Numbered from the stretch's first letter, positions 16,214 to 25,298 are shown. The stretch: DNA of 64,000 bases from CAVQBJ01 sp963819075 (GCA_963819075.1 CAWFUP010000004.1:496001-560000), one strand, 5' to 3'. The notes: a model not told the origin generated them from the letters alone. A program made the numbers and translations.

Positions 16214-17713
16214 ATGGGAGCGCCGGCCGGTCCGCACCGCACCGAGGTCGACGAGCCGCTCGTCCGCGCCGACATCGCCGTCGTCGGCGCCGGGGGCGCC
16301 GGGCTCTACACGGCCCTCAGCGCGGCCCGCGCCGGGGCCCGCGTCGCGCTCGTATCCTCCACGCCGCTCGCCCAGACCGCGAGCTATTGGGCCCAGGGCG
16401 GCCTGGCCGCGGCGCTCGGGACCGACGACAGCCCCGAGCAGCACCTCGCCGACACGCTGCGCGCCGGACGCGCAGCCGTGCGCCGGTCGGCGGCCCAGGT
16501 GTTCGTGGCCGAGGCGCCGGAACGCGTGCGCGACCTGCAGGCGCTCGGCGTCAGCTTCGACGCCGACCGGCTCGGACGGCTCGCGCTCGGCCTCGAAGGT
16601 GGACACTCGGTGCGCCGAGTCGTGCACGCGGGCGGCAGCGCGACGGGCCGGCGCGTCGTGCGCCAGCTGTCCGCGCTCGCCGTCGAGGAGCCGGGGATCG
16701 TGGTCATGGAGGGCGCGCGCGCCCGCGCGCTGTGGCTGACCGACGGCGTCTGTCGCGGGCTCGCCTGCGAGGACGGTCGCATCATCGACGCGCGCGCGGT
16801 GATCCTTTGCACCGGAGGCACGGCGGCTCTCTGGGCCCGCACGACGAATCCCCCCGGCTCACTCGGGTCCGGGCTGCTCCTCGCCCACGCGGCGGGCGCG
16901 TCACTCGCCGACCTCGAGTTCGCCCAGTTTCATCCGACGGCGGTCATCGACGTGCCGGGCCGGGAGGGGTTCCTCATCACCGAGGCGATCCGCGGCGAAG
17001 GTGCAACGCTGCACGACGCCTCCGGTGAGCGGTTCGTCGACGAGCTCGCCCCGCGCGACGAGGTCGCGCGGGCGATCTGGGCGAAGCTCGCCGAGACCGG
17101 CGCGCGGTCGGTGGGCCTCGACATGCGGGCCATCGACGAGGCGAGCTTCCCGAACGTCTTCCTGTCCCTGCGCGAGGCCGGCGTCGACGCGACGCGAGAG
17201 CTCGTACCGGTGGCTCCGGCCGCGCACTACATGATGGGCGGGATCGTCACCGACCTGAACGGGCGCTCGACCGTCGGCGGCCTGTACGCCGTCGGCGAGA
17301 GCGCCTGCACCGGGTTGCACGGCGCCAACCGGCTCGCCTCCAACTCGCTCAGCGAGTGCTTCGTGTTCGGCTGGCGCGCGGCGCATCGCGCGCTCGCCGA
17401 CGCACCCGTCGCTCCGGCGAGTGCGACGGAGCTCGAGGAGCTCGCTGCCGCGCCGCCCCTGCCGGCGCCGGGGCCCGATACGCGCGCCGCGCTGTGGCGC
17501 GACGCCGGCCTCGAGCGCGACGCCGCGGGGCTGCTCGCGCTGCTGGACGATCCCTACCCGCTCGCCCGCCTCATTGCCGCGTCGGCGCTGGCCCGCGAGG
17601 AGACCCGTGGCGCACACATGCGCACCGACTTTCACGAGCGTGATCCGGGACTCGACCACCGTCATGGCGTCGTGACGGCCGACGGGGCGCTGCACTGGGA
17701 GCACTGGCGCTGA
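16214..17713 (+). CDS. nadB: L-aspartate oxidase
   Basis: It oxidises L-aspartate to iminoaspartate, the first step of de novo NAD synthesis. The FAD-binding start is IAVVGAGGAGLYTALSAARAG; the succinate dehydrogenase/aspartate oxidase signatures include SYWAQGGLAAALG, QFHPTAV, EAIRGEGATLHD and the active-site region ELVPVAPAAHYMMGGIV followed by GLYAVGESACTGLHGANRLA. Length 499 is slightly short in the C-terminal helical domain but complete. No nadA or nadC is next to it. The start at 16214 is 20 bp from the divergent HDAC-like gene. Confidence 0.94.
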   Translation: MGAPAGPHRTEVDEPLVRADIAVVGAGGAGLYTALSAARAGARVALVSSTPLAQTASYWAQGGLAAALGTDDSPEQHLADTLRAGRAAVRRSAAQVFVAEAPERVRDLQALGVSFDADRLGRLALGLEGGHSVRRVVHAGGSATGRRVVRQLSALAVEEPGIVVMEGARARALWLTDGVCRGLACEDGRIIDARAVILCTGGTAALWARTTNPPGSLGSGLLLAHAAGASLADLEFAQFHPTAVIDVPGREGFLITEAIRGEGATLHDASGERFVDELAPRDEVARAIWAKLAETGARSVGLDMRAIDEASFPNVFLSLREAGVDATRELVPVAPAAHYMMGGIVTDLNGRSTVGGLYAVGESACTGLHGANRLASNSLSECFVFGWRAAHRALADAPVAPASATELEELAAAPPLPAPGPDTRAALWRDAGLERDAAGLLALLDDPYPLARLIAASALAREETRGAHMRTDFHERDPGLDHRHGVVTADGALHWEHWR

Positions 17714-17849
17714 ACGCGCCCCTCCCCGCTTAACGCCAACTCAACAATCGGTGCGTTGCTCACCTTCAGAGACCGATGTCCGTGTATTGCGCCACGTGGC
17801 TGGGTAAGGGATGTGTCACGACACGGAAGGTGACGGAGGGTTGTTTGCC

Positions 17850-18281
17850 ATGTACCAATTCAGCCGCGCCATGTACCGGGAGCTCGCGCCGCACATCGCC
17901 CCACGGCGAGTCGGCAGCGACGTTGACGACCACATGGCGGTATTACACGCCTGCGAGTCCGCGATCGCGCGACTCGCGCAGGACAAGTACACGTTCGCGC
18001 GACCTGCGCAGACGCTGTTCGCCGACATCCGGACGTACTTCCCGATGACCGAGCAGCAGCGTGTGCTGCAGGTCGCGGACCTGTATCTCGGCTATGCACG
18101 CCGGTTCCTGACCGATCACCCGTTCGCGTATCACGATGTGAGCGGTGAACCGGCGCAATGTCGAGCGACGACGCGCAAGGGCACCCCTTGCCGGCGGACG
18201 CCGCTGCCCCGCAACGGCTACTGCCCATCGCATCAGCACCTGGCCGAGACCGAGCACGAGGAGCAACTCGTGGCGGCCTAG
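17850..18281 (+). CDS. small unknown protein with C-terminal Cys/His cluster
   Basis: A 143-residue protein beginning MYQFSRAMYRELAPHI. The first ~95 residues look helical and globular. The C-terminus has CRATTRKGTPCRRTPLPRNG followed by YCPSHQH, a C-x(n)-C-x(n)-C-x2-H pattern like the DUF5763-type short zinc finger (CxATTxxGxxCRR...GYCxxH). The start is well defined by GGAGGG 9 nt upstream; an earlier in-frame start at 17811 lacks such a site. It stands alone between nadB and hyuA. Function unknown. Confidence 0.8.
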   Translation: MYQFSRAMYRELAPHIAPRRVGSDVDDHMAVLHACESAIARLAQDKYTFARPAQTLFADIRTYFPMTEQQRVLQVADLYLGYARRFLTDHPFAYHDVSGEPAQCRATTRKGTPCRRTPLPRNGYCPSHQHLAETEHEEQLVAA

Positions 18282-18432
18282 ACGCCAGCCGGTCCCGCCT
18301 AGATCCCGACCCCCTCGGCGGGCCCGTGGCCACCGGTGGACGCGGTCGCATCCCTCCGTGCGTGCCGCGTCCACCACCGGCCGTCCCGGCGACGCCGCGC
18401 CACGCCGGACGAGGCATTAGCGTCCCGCCCGC

Positions 18433-20418
18433 ATGCTGCTGGGAGTCGATGTCGGGGGCACCTTCACCGACGCGGTGCTCGTTACGCCGCGGGCGATCGC
18501 GACGGCGAAGCTGCCGTCGACTCCCGGCGATCAGGCGCGCTCGGTGCTCGCGGCGAGCACCGCGGTACTCGCGCGGGCCGGGGTGCCGGCGAGCGCGGTC
18601 AGCCGCTTCGTCCACGGGATGACGGTGGCCACGAACGCGCTCCTCGAAGGCACCGGCGCGCGCACGGTGCTGATCGCCAGCGCGGGCTTCGAGGACGTGG
18701 TGGAGCTCGGCCGCCAGGCCCGCCCGAGCCTGTACCGCCTGTGCGAGGCGGCGCCGGATCCGCTCGTGCCCCGCGAGCGACGCGTTGGCGCGCCGGAGCG
18801 CTGCGGACCCGAGGGCCCGATCCGCGCGCTGTCGGCCAGCGGGGCCGCAGAGGTCGTCACCGCCGCGGCGGCCCACGCGCCCGAGGCGGTCGCGGTCGTG
18901 CTGCTGCACTCCTACGCGCACCCCGAGCACGAGCTCGTGCTCGGGCGCCTGCTCGCCGAGCGCCTGCCGGGGGTGCACGTCTCGCTCAGCCACGACGTCG
19001 TCGGCACGTTCCGCGAGTTCGAGCGCGCCGCGACGACCGAGGTCGACGCCGCGCTCTCGCCGCTGCTGCGCGACTACCTGCGCGAGCTCGAGCGGCGAGC
19101 GCGCGCCGACGGCCTGCCCGCCGTCGAGATCATGCAGTCGTCCGGCGGGGCGACGAGCGCCGAGCTGGCCGCCGGTCACGCCGCGCTCACCGTGCTCTCC
19201 GGTCCGGCCGGAGGCGTCGGCGGCGCTCGGCTGCTCGCCGCCGAGGTGGGCGAGCACGATGTGCTCTGCTTCGACATGGGCGGCACCTCGTGCGACGTAT
19301 GCGTGATCGAGGCGGGCTCGGTCGGCGAGACGGCGGCCCGGCGCATCGGCGGACGGCCGCTCGCGCTGCCGATGCTCGACATCCACACCGTCGGCGCCGG
19401 CGGCGGCTCGATCGCGTGGCGCGACCCGGGCGGCGCGCTGCGCGTCGGTCCGCAGTCGGCGGGCGCCGAGCCCGGGCCCGCCTGTTACGGACGGGGAGGC
19501 GAGCGGGCGACCGTCACCGACGCCAACGTGCTGCTCGGCTACCTGCCGAGCGATGGTGCCCTCGCTGGCGGGGTGGCGCTCGACGCCGGTGCGGCCCGTG
19601 CGGCGATCGAGCGACTCGCGAACGAGCTCGGCCTCGACGCACTGGCCTGCGCCGCCGGCATCGTCGCCGTCGCCAACGCCGAGATGCTCGGCGCCCTGCG
19701 CGTCGCGACCGTGCAGCGCGGCGTCGACCCGCGGCGGTTCACGCTCATGCCGTTCGGTGGTGCCGGACCGCTGCACGCGACGTCGCTGGCCGAGCAGCTC
19801 GGAATCCGCCGCATCCTCTGCCCCCGCGCGAGCGGCGTGCTGTCCGCGCTCGGACTCGCCGCCGCCGCGCCGCGCTGGGACGCGGCGCGAACCGTGCTGT
19901 GGCGCGACGACGCGCTGTCGGGCGCGCACCTGCACGAGCTCATCGCCGCGCTCACGCGCGAGGCGAGCGCCGGCGTGGCGGACGAGCCGGCGCGCGTGCG
20001 AGTGGGCTACGAGCTGCGCTACGCGGGGCAGTCCTTCGAGCTGAGCGTCGAGGGTTCGGACGACCCCGCGCCGGGCGAGTTGCGCGCCGCCTTCGCCGCC
20101 GCCCACCACGAGCGCTACGGCTACGACGACCCCGAGGCCGTGGTCGAGCTCGTCACCGTGCGCGTGTCGGTGTGGGGCGAGGCGCCGACGCTCGCGCTCG
20201 GCGCCTCGAACGCGGCGGCGGCCAAGCCGGCCGCCCACGAGGCGGTGTTCGACGGGATCGCGCGGCCGGCACCGCTCTGGCGGGGCGAGCTCGCACCCGG
20301 TACGCGCCTGGACGGTCCGGCGATCTGGGCGCTGCCCGAGTCGACGCTCGCCGTCGCCCCGGGCTGGACGGGCGAGGTCGACGACCACGGGAACGTCACC
20401 CTGGAGCCGGCGCGGTGA
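18433..20418 (+). CDS. hyuA: hydantoinase/oxoprolinase subunit A
   Basis: A 661-residue ASKHA-fold ATPase subunit. The start MLLGVDVGGTFTDAVLV is the Hydant_A_N signature, FVHGMTVATNALLEGTGA follows, and the second half has GVGGARLLAAE and CFDMGGTSCDVCVIEAG (the phosphate-2 motif). With HyuB it forms an ATP-dependent amide/lactam or ketone-activating enzyme (N-methylhydantoinase, 5-oxoprolinase, acetone carboxylase relatives); the substrate cannot be told from sequence. GTGA coupling to hyuB (4-base overlap) shows a stable pair. Confidence 0.9.
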   Translation: MLLGVDVGGTFTDAVLVTPRAIATAKLPSTPGDQARSVLAASTAVLARAGVPASAVSRFVHGMTVATNALLEGTGARTVLIASAGFEDVVELGRQARPSLYRLCEAAPDPLVPRERRVGAPERCGPEGPIRALSASGAAEVVTAAAAHAPEAVAVVLLHSYAHPEHELVLGRLLAERLPGVHVSLSHDVVGTFREFERAATTEVDAALSPLLRDYLRELERRARADGLPAVEIMQSSGGATSAELAAGHAALTVLSGPAGGVGGARLLAAEVGEHDVLCFDMGGTSCDVCVIEAGSVGETAARRIGGRPLALPMLDIHTVGAGGGSIAWRDPGGALRVGPQSAGAEPGPACYGRGGERATVTDANVLLGYLPSDGALAGGVALDAGAARAAIERLANELGLDALACAAGIVAVANAEMLGALRVATVQRGVDPRRFTLMPFGGAGPLHATSLAEQLGIRRILCPRASGVLSALGLAAAAPRWDAARTVLWRDDALSGAHLHELIAALTREASAGVADEPARVRVGYELRYAGQSFELSVEGSDDPAPGELRAAFAAAHHERYGYDDPEAVVELVTVRVSVWGEAPTLALGASNAAAAKPAAHEAVFDGIARPAPLWRGELAPGTRLDGPAIWALPESTLAVAPGWTGEVDDHGNVTLEPAR

Positions 20419-21926
20419 CCGCGCTCGACCCGATCGAGCTGCAGGTCACGACCGGCGCGTTGCGCGCCGCCTGCCAGGAGATGGGCGCGGTGCTCATCCG
20501 CTCGGCCCACTCGGCGAACATCAAGGAGCGCCAGGACGCGTCGACCGCCCTCTTCAACGCCGCCGGGGAGATGGTGATGCAGGCGGAGCACATCCCGGTG
20601 CACCTCGGCGCGATGCCCGCCGCCGTGGCCGCCGTGCGCGACCGCGACCACCTGCCGGGACGATCGTGGATTCTCAACGACCCGTTCTCCGGCGGCACCC
20701 ACCTGCCCGATATCACCGTGATCACGCCGGCGTTCGAGACCGAAGCCGGCGGTGAGCTGCTCGGCTTCGCCGCCAGCCGCGCGCACCACGCCGACGTCGG
20801 CGGCGCCCTGCCCGGCTCGATGCCGGCCGACAGCCACACGCTCGCCGAGGAGGGCGTCGTGATCGCTCCACGGGTACTCGACGAGCCGGCGATGTCGGAG
20901 ATCACCGCGGCGATGCGTCAGCCCGCCGAGCGCCGGGCCGACCTGCGCGCCCAGCTCGCCGCGAACCGCATCGGCGCGCTCCGCCTCTCCGAGATCGCGC
21001 GGCGCCTCGGCATGCCTCGCCTGCGCGCAGCCATCGGCGAGGTGCTCGACTACGCCGAGCGGCGCACCCGCGCATGCCTGCTCGCGCTCGCGGATGGCGA
21101 GCGCGGCGCCGAGGATGTGCTGGAGGCGATCGAAGGCGACCTCGTCCTGCGCCTGCGCGCCCGCGTGGCCGGCGACGAGCTCGAGCTCGACTTCACCGGC
21201 AGCGCCCCGCAGCACCCCGGCAACCTCAACTGCCCGCTCGCCGTGACGCTGTCAGCCTGCTACTTCGCGGTGCGGGTCCTCACCGATCCCGACATCCCGC
21301 CGAGCTCGGGCGCCTACCGCCCGCTGCGCGTGATCGCGCCGATCGGCTGCCTGCTCAACGCCCGGCCCGGCGCCGCCGTCGCCGCCGGCAACGTCGAGAC
21401 CTCCTCCCGCGTGGCCGACCTCGTGCTCGCGGCGTTCGGGTGCGCGCTCGGCCAGGGGACCATGAACAACCTGACGCTCGGCAACGAGCGCTTCTCCTAC
21501 TACGAGACGCTCGGCGGCGGGCAGGGCGCCTGCCCTGAGGCAGACGGCCCGAGCGCCGTGCACGTCGCCATGTCGAACACGCTCAACACGCCGGTCGAGG
21601 CGCTCGAGCGCGATTTCCCGCTGCGGGTGGGCACGTACGCGATCCGCCGCGGCTCGGGCGGCGCGGGACGTCACCGCGGCGGCGAGGGCGTGATCCGCGA
21701 AACCGAGGCGCTCACCGCCATGCAGTACTCGCTCATCACCGAGCGCCGCCGCCATCCGCCCCCCGGCGCGGCGGGGGGATCGGCAGGCGCTCGGGGACGC
21801 AATCTGCTCGTCGAGCGCGACGGCGAGACGACGCGGGAGCTGGCCGGCAAGCAGAGCGGTACGCTCCGCGCCGGTGAGCGGATCCGCATCGAGACCCCGG
21901 GAGGGGGTGGCCATGGCGCGCCCTGA
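20415..21926 (+). CDS. hyuB: hydantoinase/oxoprolinase subunit B
   Basis: A 503-residue HyuB-family protein. Typical blocks are ALDPIELQVTTGALRAACQE, RSAHSANIKERQD, WILNDPFSGGTHLPDITVI, ASRAHHADVGGALPGSM and the C-terminal NTLNTPVEALERDFPLRV with RRGSGGAGRHRGGEG. These include the His/Asp residues that bind metal in acetone carboxylase relatives. The GTG start at 20415 overlaps the hyuA stop. The frame is open further upstream, but that region is hyuA in another frame. A dehydrogenase gene starts inside its last 14 bases. Confidence 0.9.
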   Translation: MTALDPIELQVTTGALRAACQEMGAVLIRSAHSANIKERQDASTALFNAAGEMVMQAEHIPVHLGAMPAAVAAVRDRDHLPGRSWILNDPFSGGTHLPDITVITPAFETEAGGELLGFAASRAHHADVGGALPGSMPADSHTLAEEGVVIAPRVLDEPAMSEITAAMRQPAERRADLRAQLAANRIGALRLSEIARRLGMPRLRAAIGEVLDYAERRTRACLLALADGERGAEDVLEAIEGDLVLRLRARVAGDELELDFTGSAPQHPGNLNCPLAVTLSACYFAVRVLTDPDIPPSSGAYRPLRVIAPIGCLLNARPGAAVAAGNVETSSRVADLVLAAFGCALGQGTMNNLTLGNERFSYYETLGGGQGACPEADGPSAVHVAMSNTLNTPVEALERDFPLRVGTYAIRRGSGGAGRHRGGEGVIRETEALTAMQYSLITERRRHPPPGAAGGSAGARGRNLLVERDGETTRELAGKQSGTLRAGERIRIETPGGGGHGAP

Positions 21927-22827
21927 GCGAGTCGGGTTCCTCGGCCTTGGGATCATGGGCTCGCGAATGGCCGCCAACGTCGCGCGCGCGGGGTTCCCGC
22001 TGACCGTGTGGACGCACACCCCCGGCAAGGCCGAGCGCTGGGCAGACGAGCACGGAGCCACCGTTGGCGACACCCCCGCCGCCGTCGCCCGGGAGAGCGA
22101 CATCGTCATCAGCATGGTCGTCGACGGCGATCAGGTGCGCTCGATCCTGCTCGGTCCGAGCGGCGTGATCGAGGGCGCGAGCCCAGGTGCGCTGTGCGTC
22201 GACATGTCGACGATCGCGCCGCGCCAGACCCGGGAGATCGGGACCGCGCTCCGCGAGCGCGGGATCGCCTTCGTGGACGCGCCGGTCACCGGGTCCTCGC
22301 CACGCGCCGAGGACGGCACCCTGACGATCATGGCCGGTGGCGCCGACGACGATGTCGCGCGCGCCCGCCCGCTCCTCGACGCGATGGGCTCGCTCATCGT
22401 GCACGTCGGGGCGCTGGGGCAGGGCGAGACGGTCAAGCTGATCAACAACGCGCTCGCCGCCGCGAACGCGAGCGCCCTCGCGGAGGCGCTCGTGCTCGGG
22501 CGCGCCGCGGGCGTCGACCTCGACGCGCTCGTCGAGGTGGCCGGCGCCGGCTCCGGCGATTCGACGATGTTGCGCCTGAAGGCCGACCCGATGCGCCGCC
22601 ACGACTTCTCCACGCTCTTCAAGACCGAGCACATGCTCAAGGACGTGGCCCTCTGCCTCGAGGTCGGCGCAGCGCTCGGCGTCCCGTTCGCCGCCGCTTC
22701 TCATGCGCGCGATATGCTCCGGGCCACGGTGGCGCGCGGCCTGGGAGCGGCCGATTTCGCCGCCATCATCGAGGCAGCGGAGGCGGCGGGCCCCGCCGGG
22801 ACATCGGAACCCGGCGAAACGGTGTAA
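21913..22827 (+). CDS. beta-hydroxyacid dehydrogenase, 3-hydroxyisobutyrate dehydrogenase family
   Basis: A 304-residue NAD(P)-dependent dehydrogenase. The start VGFLGLGIMGSRMAANVARAG is the Rossmann dinucleotide site; VDMSTIAPRQTREI and VDAPVTGSSPRAEDGTLTIM follow, with catalytic Lys in GETVKLINNALAAANASALAE. The precise substrate (3-hydroxyisobutyrate, tartronate semialdehyde or similar) is open. The ATG at 21913 has a strong GGGAGGGGGTGG ribosome-binding site and lies 14 bases inside hyuB, so it is the third gene of the operon and probably acts on a product of the same pathway. Confidence 0.88.
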   Translation: MARPERVGFLGLGIMGSRMAANVARAGFPLTVWTHTPGKAERWADEHGATVGDTPAAVARESDIVISMVVDGDQVRSILLGPSGVIEGASPGALCVDMSTIAPRQTREIGTALRERGIAFVDAPVTGSSPRAEDGTLTIMAGGADDDVARARPLLDAMGSLIVHVGALGQGETVKLINNALAAANASALAEALVLGRAAGVDLDALVEVAGAGSGDSTMLRLKADPMRRHDFSTLFKTEHMLKDVALCLEVGAALGVPFAAASHARDMLRATVARGLGAADFAAIIEAAEAAGPAGTSEPGETV

Positions 22828-22831
22828 TCCC

Positions 22832-22858
22832 TATCCGCGTATCGGGAAACCGCGGATA
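22832..22858 (+). terminator. 8-bp hairpin after the hyu operon
   Basis: TATCCGCG and its exact complement flank an 11-nt loop, five bases after the dehydrogenase stop, followed by TTTGC. Weak intrinsic terminator or an operator palindrome for the next gene. Confidence 0.45.
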
Positions 22859-22870
22859 TTTGCAGGCGAT

Positions 22871-22899
22871 TTGGGATTTTCAGCCTGTTTACGTATCCT
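22871..22899 (+). promoter_or_regulatory. putative promoter for the DUF1802 gene
   Basis: TTGGGA (22871-22876) and TATCCT (22894-22899) with 17-bp spacing, in the only locally AT-rich stretch of the area, 84 bp before the next start codon. Confidence 0.4.
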
Positions 22900-22982
22900 A
22901 CTGCTCGTTCCCGATGTGCTGTCCGCTCCGTGGACACCGCCGCGGGAGCGTCTCGTTCTAGGCCCCTCCCCGCAGTTCTCCT

Positions 22983-23615
22983 ATGCCAATTGCTTTCAAG
23001 GAATGGGCGGTCACCGTCCGTGCGCTCGCCGAGGGCGAGCAGCTCGTCACCCTGCGCAAGGGTGGCATCCGTGAGACCGACAAGCACTTCGCGGTCGAGC
23101 ACGATCGATTTTTTCTGTATCCGACGTTCGATCACCAGCGCAACGACCTCGTGCGCGAGTCCCATCAGCCCGAGCTGCGTCGCGCCCTCGAGGAGGGCGT
23201 CTGGCCCGAGGGTGAGCCGCACCCCCGCGCCATCAGCGCCGACGGCGGCATCGAACAGCCGGAGCGCGTGCGCATCCGCGCCTGGGCCGAGGTGGCCGGC
23301 CACTTCACGATCAGCGACCCGCGTGCCGTCGACGCGCTGTCCCCGTTCTACGTGTGGACGCCCGACTACGCCGAGAAGCGCCTCGCCTGGAAGCGCCGGC
23401 ACCCGCTGCACGTGCTGCTGCTCCGCACGTACCGCATCCCGCGACCGGTGACGGTGAAGGTCCGCGAGGAGTACCTCGGCTGCCGCTCGTGGCTCGAGCT
23501 GCAGCGCGACCTTCCCTTCGAGGGGACGCCCGTCCTCTCCGACGACGAGTTCGAGCGTGCCGCCGAGGCGATCGAGGCGATCACGCGCGAGGCCGGGCAG
23601 CCCGTCCTCGCCTGA
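22983..23615 (+). CDS. DUF1802 family protein
   Basis: A 210-residue protein. It opens MPIAFKEWAVTVRALAEGEQ and continues LVTLRKGGIRETDKHFAVEH with the RFFLYPTFDHQ segment, the recognisable DUF1802 start found in cyanobacteria, deinococci and actinobacteria. The family has no agreed function; the pattern of conserved Arg/Lys/Glu and the compact alpha/beta look suggest a nucleic-acid or nucleotide enzyme, but that is speculation. The ATG at 22983 is the family start. The following gene starts 18 bp on and may be co-transcribed. Confidence 0.8.
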   Translation: MPIAFKEWAVTVRALAEGEQLVTLRKGGIRETDKHFAVEHDRFFLYPTFDHQRNDLVRESHQPELRRALEEGVWPEGEPHPRAISADGGIEQPERVRIRAWAEVAGHFTISDPRAVDALSPFYVWTPDYAEKRLAWKRRHPLHVLLLRTYRIPRPVTVKVREEYLGCRSWLELQRDLPFEGTPVLSDDEFERAAEAIEAITREAGQPVLA

Positions 23616-23633
23616 GCGCAGCCCCGGCTTCTC

Positions 23634-24386
23634 ATGAGCTGGGTCGAGACGGCCTCGCCGTCGTTCTCGGCACGCCACGAGGAACGCGACGCCGAGGACG
23701 CGGTCTCGGTGCTCGAGCTGCTCGAGGGCACGCGGGAGCGCCTCGCCGATGCCTTCCCCGTGCTGCCGGGCGAGGTCGCAGTCGTCCTGCACTCCTCGGT
23801 CACCCAGGTCGCCCTCGCCCAACCGCCGCTGCCGATCGTGTGGCTGCTGACCGCGCCGGCGGCCCGACGCTATCTCGCGGGCTGGATCTCTTCGCGGGAG
23901 GTTCATGTGCTCGCGCCGCGACTGCTCGCCGAGCGAGCCTCCAACGTGCGCGGCTCGCGCGAGATGCTCATGCTGACCCCCGCCGCCCTCTATGCGCAGC
24001 TCGTCGTCGCGCGGAACAACCCACGCCTGCCGCCGCCGTTCACGCCGGGGCGATTCGCGGCCTACGTCCGGTGGGCGTGGCTCGTCGCCGGCGCCGGCCA
24101 GTACTTCTCCGGTCAGACGGTCTACGCCCGCCCAGCGATCGCCCGCCGGCTGCGCGAGGGCCGCTCGCCGCGCTTCCCGCCGACCACGGCCGACGCGTGG
24201 CTGCTCGGAGGCAGCGTCCTGGACCTGCTCGCCGCCGAACGTGGCGAGGCCGCGGCCGTCGAACTGGCCATGTCGCTGCCGCGCGGCGGCGCGAGGGAGG
24301 CGCTGCGCCATGCCTTCTCCGGCCGTCCGCTGACCGAGAGCGAGGCGGTGTGGCGCGCGCATCTCGCGCGCATCGCCGAGCCCTGA
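23634..24386 (+). CDS. unknown protein resembling a degenerate gluzincin peptidase domain
   Basis: A 250-residue cytosolic-looking protein with no signal peptide. The layout, with an N-terminal helix, a strand EVAVVLHSS, a middle helix and then WAWLVAGAGQYFSGQ, resembles peptidase MA-like gluzincins, which have HExxH followed by a W(L)xEGxAxYF motif. Here the first helix reads AALYAQLVVARN and has no HExxH, so catalysis is unlikely. I offer this as an inference from pattern only. It follows DUF1802 by 18 bp and is convergent with a zinc-ribbon gene 12 bp away. Confidence 0.6.
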   Translation: MSWVETASPSFSARHEERDAEDAVSVLELLEGTRERLADAFPVLPGEVAVVLHSSVTQVALAQPPLPIVWLLTAPAARRYLAGWISSREVHVLAPRLLAERASNVRGSREMLMLTPAALYAQLVVARNNPRLPPPFTPGRFAAYVRWAWLVAGAGQYFSGQTVYARPAIARRLREGRSPRFPPTTADAWLLGGSVLDLLAAERGEAAAVELAMSLPRGGAREALRHAFSGRPLTESEAVWRAHLARIAEP

Positions 24387-24398
24387 CCGCGGCGGTGG

Positions 24399-24899
24399 TC
24401 AGGAGACGAGCGCCCAGACCAACAGGGCGATCACGGGCACGATCGCGCAGGCGGCCAGCACGCCGGCGACCACGCGGACGGGAGCCCGGGCGGCCGCGAC
24501 CGCCGGCTCCCGGCTGACGATCTCGCTCTCGAGCAGCACTTCGCGCGCCGCCGCCACGCCCGCCTCAGGGACGAGGACGTCCCGCGGCCCGACGGCGAGG
24601 AAGTCCGGCACGTCGAAACCGGCCGCGCGGCGGAGCAGGCTCGGAACGCCCTCCTCGAGCAGGAGCCCCTGGATGAACTCCGCCTCGGCCTGGTTGCGTC
24701 CTTGCGCGACCTTCACGAGCTCGCCCTCTCCATATTGCGGCTTGACCTTGCGGGCGCGAGCCTGACGCTCGCTGACCACGGCGTCGACGCCGAGCGTGCC
24801 GTGATAGACGAGCGGCATGCCGCAGTCGCGGCAGAAGCGATCCTCGAGCGGATGCGTCGTCGCGCAGCGGGGGCAGACAAGCGGCTCGGTCGCCTTCAC
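24399..24899 (-). CDS. zinc-ribbon membrane protein with a DUF2007-like domain
   Basis: A 166-residue protein. Its N-terminal zinc ribbon shows CPRCATTHPLEDRFCRDCG. A middle alpha/beta domain (VKVAQGRNQAEAEFIQGLLLEEGVPSLLRR, split here for length) resembles DUF2007 signal-transduction-like domains. A single C-terminal membrane helix (VVAGVLAACAIVPVIALLVW) follows. It starts 6 bp after the Mec-type protease and is the last gene of cysM-mec-this gene, so a link to sulfur metabolism is possible but not shown by sequence. Confidence 0.7.
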   Translation of the reverse strand: MKATEPLVCPRCATTHPLEDRFCRDCGMPLVYHGTLGVDAVVSERQARARKVKPQYGEGELVKVAQGRNQAEAEFIQGLLLEEGVPSLLRRAAGFDVPDFLAVGPRDVLVPEAGVAAAREVLLESEIVSREPAVAAARAPVRVVAGVLAACAIVPVIALLVWALVS

Positions 24900-24905
24900 G
24901 GTCCC

Positions 24906-25298
24906 TCACGCCACCTCGAGCGCGACCTCCTGGACCCTCGAGTCGACGATCCGAAACGCGCGCACCTGGGGCTCGTCGCCGGCTACGCCGACGATCACGT
25001 ACAGCGAGTCGGGATAGAAGGCGAGGTTGATGTCGGTCTGCGACGGATACGGCTCGCTGCGGGTGTGCGAATGGTAGATCGCCCCGAGATCGAGACCGGC
25101 GTCCTCGATCTCGGTCTGGATGCGCAGCTGCTCGAGCCCGTCGATCTCGTAGCGCAGCGGGCTCGCGGCGACATTCGTCGCGCGATGCACGCTCACCGCG
25201 CGACCGTCGCGCGCGGCGATGAGGCCGCAGCACTCGTTCGGCGCCTCCACGAGGGCGTGATCGACGATGGCTTGCCAGAGGGAGGAGTCGATGATCAT
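24906..25298 (-). CDS. mec: JAMM/MPN metalloprotease, Mec-like (M67)
   Basis: A 130-residue zinc protease. The JAMM motif is complete: Glu22 in PNECCGLI and H-x-H-x10-D at His76, His78 and Asp89 (YHSHTRSEPYPSQTD). In Mycobacterium tuberculosis Mec cuts the cysteine off the CysO-cysteine adduct made by CysM; related JAMM enzymes trim extra residues after the GG of sulfur carriers. Here the gene lies 48 bp downstream of cysM, and the CysO-like gene at 29038 has one residue after GG, so both tasks are possible. The symbol is given by context and motif. Confidence 0.85.
   Translation of the reverse strand: MIIDSSLWQAIVDHALVEAPNECCGLIAARDGRAVSVHRATNVAASPLRYEIDGLEQLRIQTEIEDAGLDLGAIYHSHTRSEPYPSQTDINLAFYPDSLYVIVGVAGDEPQVRAFRIVDSRVQEVALEVA

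Noticed and set aside
17860..20388. An 842-codon frame antisense to hyuA and the small zinc-finger gene
   Set aside because: Overlaps well-supported genes with motifs and ribosome-binding sites; its own sequence is compositionally biased and motif-free.
18336..21926. A 1196-codon frame covering hyuA in another frame and hyuB in frame
   Set aside because: Only its last 503 codons are HyuB; the first part is hyuA read out of frame. The GTG at 20415 is the real start.
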